Origin: CAYSRJ01 sp964521865 | GTDB taxonomy: Bacteria > Spirochaetota > B62-G9 > DRHN01 | Direction of reading: 5' to 3' | Assembly (NCBI GenBank): GCA_964521865.1 | Contig: CAZFTJ010000016.1 | Coordinates: 1-64,000, forward strand | DNA: 64,000 bases | Part shown: positions 61,413 to 64,000 of the stretch, piece by piece | How the letters are laid out: every line of letters starts with the position of its first letter | Numbering within the stretch: position 1 is the first letter of the stretch | Translations under genes and position numbers: made by a program | The notes under the pieces: generated by a model | Databases searched by the model: none | What the model saw: the letters and a program-made list of their open reading frames with translations, nothing else | Told to the model about the DNA's origin: nothing

Positions 61413-62744
61413 TTACCATGAATGATGCAACATGTTCAATGTTTCTTCAAAGGCCTCAAGGATTTTATTGTAGTCATCATCCGTATGTTTAATTGAAAGA
61501 TGAATTGTCTCTGTCGCATCCCCTCCCACCATTATTACTCCCTTGTTCAGCATGGTGATGAAAAATTTATGCCATAATGAACGATCTGCTGTTGCCATCG
61601 TTCTGTAGTCCACTACCTTTCTGTCTGTAAACACCATTCCGCCTATGGCGCCCAGATGATTTACCTGAGCAGCCACTCCTGTTTTTTTAATAATATCCTT
61701 CATAGCTTCAAACATATAATCTGCCTTTTTTATTAATGTTTTTGTTACTTCCGGGGTAAGAACAGCTCTTAGAGTGGTGAGGCAGGCGGTTATACCGACA
61801 GGATTGGCGTTGTAAGTGCCGTAATGTGCAACAGATCCTTCGAACTGTTTCATTATTTCTCGTTTTCCACCGAAGGCTGCTATTGAAAACCCCCCACCGA
61901 TGGCTTTTGAAAGTGTAATCAGGTCCGGCATAACATTGAAAAATTCAGAGGCACCACCGTATGAAACCCTGCATCCTGTTATTATTTCATCGAAAATAAG
62001 AACAATATTTTCCCTTTCTGTAATCTCTCTTACTTGCTTTAAATACCCTTCCTTGGGAAGTATAACACTCGCCTTGCCCATTACGGGTTCCATGATAAAG
62101 GAGGCGATTTCACCCTCATGCTTGCGGACTGCATATTCAAGAGCCTCAATATCATTAAAAGGGACAACAACAATAGTTTTCCCCACGCATTCAGGGATTC
62201 CTTCAGATATTTTAACAGTACTTGGTAATCGAGCAGGCCCTCTTTCTTCCTTGCTTGAATGTATGCTCTAGAGAGCATAGTCCTGAGGGCCATGATACCC
62301 GCCTTCCAGTTTAATGATTTTATTCTTACCCGTATATCCCCTTGCCGCTCTGATCGCATGCATAGTCACTTCTATTCCGGAATTGCCAAACCGAACCATT
62401 TCCATAAAAGGAAATCTCTTCTGTAGCTCTTTAATAGCAAGAAATTGTTTTTCATAAGGCATTGCATAGGTGCTCCCTCTGCCAAGCTGTTCTTTTACCG
62501 CTTCCATTATCTGAGGGTGGGCATGACCAACGATCAAGGGGCCATATGCACACTGGCAATCAATATATTCATTACCATCGATGTCCCATCCTTTGGAGCC
62601 CTTACCCTCTTTTATAAAAAACGGATATGGAGAAAAGGCTCTCACATTACTCCCGACCCCCGATGGCATCACCTCTTTCATCTTTTCCCAGGCAATTTTC
62701 GATTTTTGATGTTTTTGAATATATTCCTCTTCATAATCTTTCAT
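61413..62744 (-). pseudogene. Class III aminotransferase interrupted by one amber codon
   Basis: The two halves lie in the same frame, separated only by TAG at 62268-62270, about residue 159. The N-terminal half has 'EVMPSGVGSNVRAFSPYPFFIKEGKGSKGWDIDGNEYIDCQCAYGPLIVGHAHP' and 'GNSGIEVTMHAIRAARGYTGKNKIIKLEGGYHG'. After the amber codon follow 'GPARLPSTVKISEGIP', 'IMEPVMGK', 'IVLIFDEIITGCR' and the PLP lysine in 'ITLSKAIGGGFSI'. Related glutamate-1-semialdehyde-aminomutase-like enzymes usually have Val or Leu at the amber position. A short product would lack the PLP lysine. It is either a nonsense mutation, a sequencing error or readthrough. Confidence 0.85.
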
Positions 62745-62895
62745 TTGTATTAACAACCTTCTTTATAGAGAGTTATTTTGTAATAAAAATCCGAGAAGGG
62801 CAGCATGGCTATACTGACCCTTCCGGATTTTTCAAAATATTCGTTACTCAGTCATAATGTTTGGTTATTTTATTTTTTATCTACCGATGGACACC

Positions 62896-63633
62896 TCACT
62901 TTCCTCCAATTCTATTTTCATGCATCAGCTTATAAAATGGGAGATGGTAGTTGTAGTACTCTCTGAGATGCGGTTTGTCATCAAGGGTGATCTCGAACTT
63001 CTCCATATTTTTCACAATCCCACTGCTCTTTGCCGCATCGGTGTGCCATTCTTTCCATGAATCCCATTCTGATTTATGACCCGGTTGCCATGTTAGCGAT
63101 TCAGGTAAAAATTCGATGCTTAACGCCTCACAGTAGGCTTTGACGACCCTCTCAGGATCGTCCTCCAGATCATCAGCATCAATGACTGCAGGAGTCTTTC
63201 CCGTCAATTTCTTCACCTTATCAAAGATTTTCCACTGTAGCTCGAAACCGATTTCCACAGAAGTGACTTCGGGATTTACTGTGTAATGTGAAAGTATTGT
63301 TTTTTCTGGGTCGCGTATTAGAAAAGTATTTTCTATTGAATTAAGGAATGTATCATCATCTATTATATGATCAAAGCAGTGAAAGCACATATCCTTGAAG
63401 TATACAAGAGCCTTCTCAGCTTCAGAGAGAATGTAATTTTTAATATCCGGGTAAGTCTGTGGATGATTCGGATCTTGGTGCCCATACGGGATTGGAGCAC
63501 GTTTTTCATGGAAGTAAAAGAGATAGGAGAATGGTTCATGAAGAATTGTAAAATCTCCCCTCTCCATGAATATCCTTTCCATAGCGGTTGAAAGTGACCT
63601 AGGATGGACCCATAGTGCTATAGCCTTGTTCAT
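62896..63633 (-). CDS. Sulfotransferase-family protein
   Basis: 245 residues. The start 'ALWVHPRSLSTAMERIFMERGDFTILHEPFSYLFYF' carries the 5'-phosphosulfate-binding P-R-S-x-S-T loop. 'NTFLIRDPEKTILSHYTV' matches the second PAPS-binding region (F-x-x-R-D-P). Members transfer sulfate from PAPS to alcohols or amines, though some relatives are uncharacterised. AAGGAG eight bases before the ATG fixes the start. It is the first gene of the leftward operon that ends with sat, whose product APS needs a kinase to become PAPS. No kinase is seen here. Confidence 0.82.
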   Translation of the reverse strand: MNKAIALWVHPRSLSTAMERIFMERGDFTILHEPFSYLFYFHEKRAPIPYGHQDPNHPQTYPDIKNYILSEAEKALVYFKDMCFHCFDHIIDDDTFLNSIENTFLIRDPEKTILSHYTVNPEVTSVEIGFELQWKIFDKVKKLTGKTPAVIDADDLEDDPERVVKAYCEALSIEFLPESLTWQPGHKSEWDSWKEWHTDAAKSSGIVKNMEKFEITLDDKPHLREYYNYHLPFYKLMHENRIGGK

Positions 63634-63930
63634 AATTGATTCTCCTTAAATATGTAGTGTTATTTTAGGATATTCTATCTAAACATCTGGTTAGTAAGGC
63701 ATGTTTTTACGGTGCTTATGGAGGATCAGATTCTATCCAGTTGATTGTTAAATGGGAGTATTGTTTAAAAAACCATAACGGAACATATCTTATTTTTACG
63801 AAAAGAAGTAGTCTATTGAATTCGCAACTTAAAGTTTTATCAGTTAACGGGAGAAAAAATCTGCGTTTACTTTTTTCCCTTATCATCATCCAACTTCCTT
63901 CATTACTGTGTAGTCTTAATATGTACAATA
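63634..63930. other. AT-rich spacer at the right end
   Basis: About 300 bases without a supported gene. Two short frames on opposite strands lack ribosome-binding sites. The operon promoter should lie near 63650-63700, but no good match to -35/-10 boxes was found. Confidence 0.4.
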
Positions 63931-63999
63931 CTAACCAGCCCTCTTTCGACTCATAATAACCAGACCGACAAGAGCCAGAAGTGAAGTACCCCCCATGAG
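63931..63999 (-). CDS. C-terminal membrane anchor of a gene entering from the right
   Basis: One minus-strand frame, open from the window edge to a TAG at 63931, encodes about 22 residues: a glycine pair, a hydrophobic stretch (TSLLALVGLVIM) and the basic end SRKRAG. This is the pattern of sorting tails such as PEP-CTERM or GlyGly-CTERM. Too short to name the protein. Confidence 0.35.
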   Translation of the reverse strand, partial: LMGGTSLLALVGLVIMSRKRAG

Positions 64000-64000
64000 T

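Noticed and set aside
62268..62270. Pyrrolysine at the amber codon of the aminotransferase
   Set aside because: No pylT or pylS is in the window, the family has a simple hydrophobic residue there, and a TTG-to-TAG change explains it.

Overview
The window looks like a chromosome segment of a Gram-negative, LPS-making bacterium, most likely a spirochaete (Spirochaetota). The support is indirect. The gene set includes lpxD, outer-membrane barrel and lipoprotein genes, TPR- and NHL-rich periplasmic proteins, a MoxR/VWA pair, a DUF115 (MptE-like/Maf) protein, cdaA-ybbR, DUF1844, DUF2225, a tiny AURKAIP1/COX24-type basic protein and a PASTA protein beside def-fmt. No rRNA is present, so the phylum is inferred.

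Layout. 1-7.5 kb: 3' end of a large Ig-repeat surface protein with a YPNPFNP-type C-terminal domain, then a leftward set (NHL-VWA protein, pcm, TPR lipid- or envelope-type protein, small secreted protein). 7.6-13.7 kb: small gene, mobA-like, hsp20, moxR-VWA, a HhH-GPD glycosylase and a B12/radical SAM protein. 13.9-21.5 kb: gpsA, lpxD, guaB, a barrel/lipoprotein pair and a tRNA-Lys/tRNA-Glu operon with a clear promoter and terminator. 21.6-41.6 kb: long rightward housekeeping block: yicC-gmk-rpoZ-miaA-manC, DUF1844, folP, cdaA-ybbR, DUF2225-truA-TPR/Mrr, dksA-like, udg-priA, def-fmt-PASTA, and a sensor kinase/sigma-54 regulator pair.

41.3-47.7 kb is the most unusual part. A 5.6-kb foreign segment sits between two identical 389-bp direct repeats, each holding the 3' end of the sigma-54 regulator gene plus its downstream spacer. 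Inside are an IS91-type transposase remnant, an Rrf2 regulator, a strong promoter bracketed by matching 17-bp palindromes, an unknown 119-aa Cys-rich protein, a TauE/SafE permease, a HEPN/MNT toxin-antitoxin pair and an intact DDE insertion sequence whose right end abuts the second repeat. Removing one repeat unit restores a clean junction between the regulator gene and the DUF47-PiT-DUF47 phosphate genes.

47.7-58.7 kb returns to core-like genes: DUF47-PiT-DUF47, DUF115, a PpiD/SurA-type foldase, purA, araB-araD and a hydroxypyruvate-isomerase-like gene. From about 58.8 kb to the end the DNA is visibly AT-richer and holds a leftward four-gene operon: sulfotransferase-like, class III aminotransferase (interrupted by one in-frame amber codon), iron-type alcohol dehydrogenase and ATP sulfurylase. 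It looks like an acquired sulfur or small-molecule module. The right edge cuts a gene ending in a glycine/hydrophobic/RKR membrane anchor.
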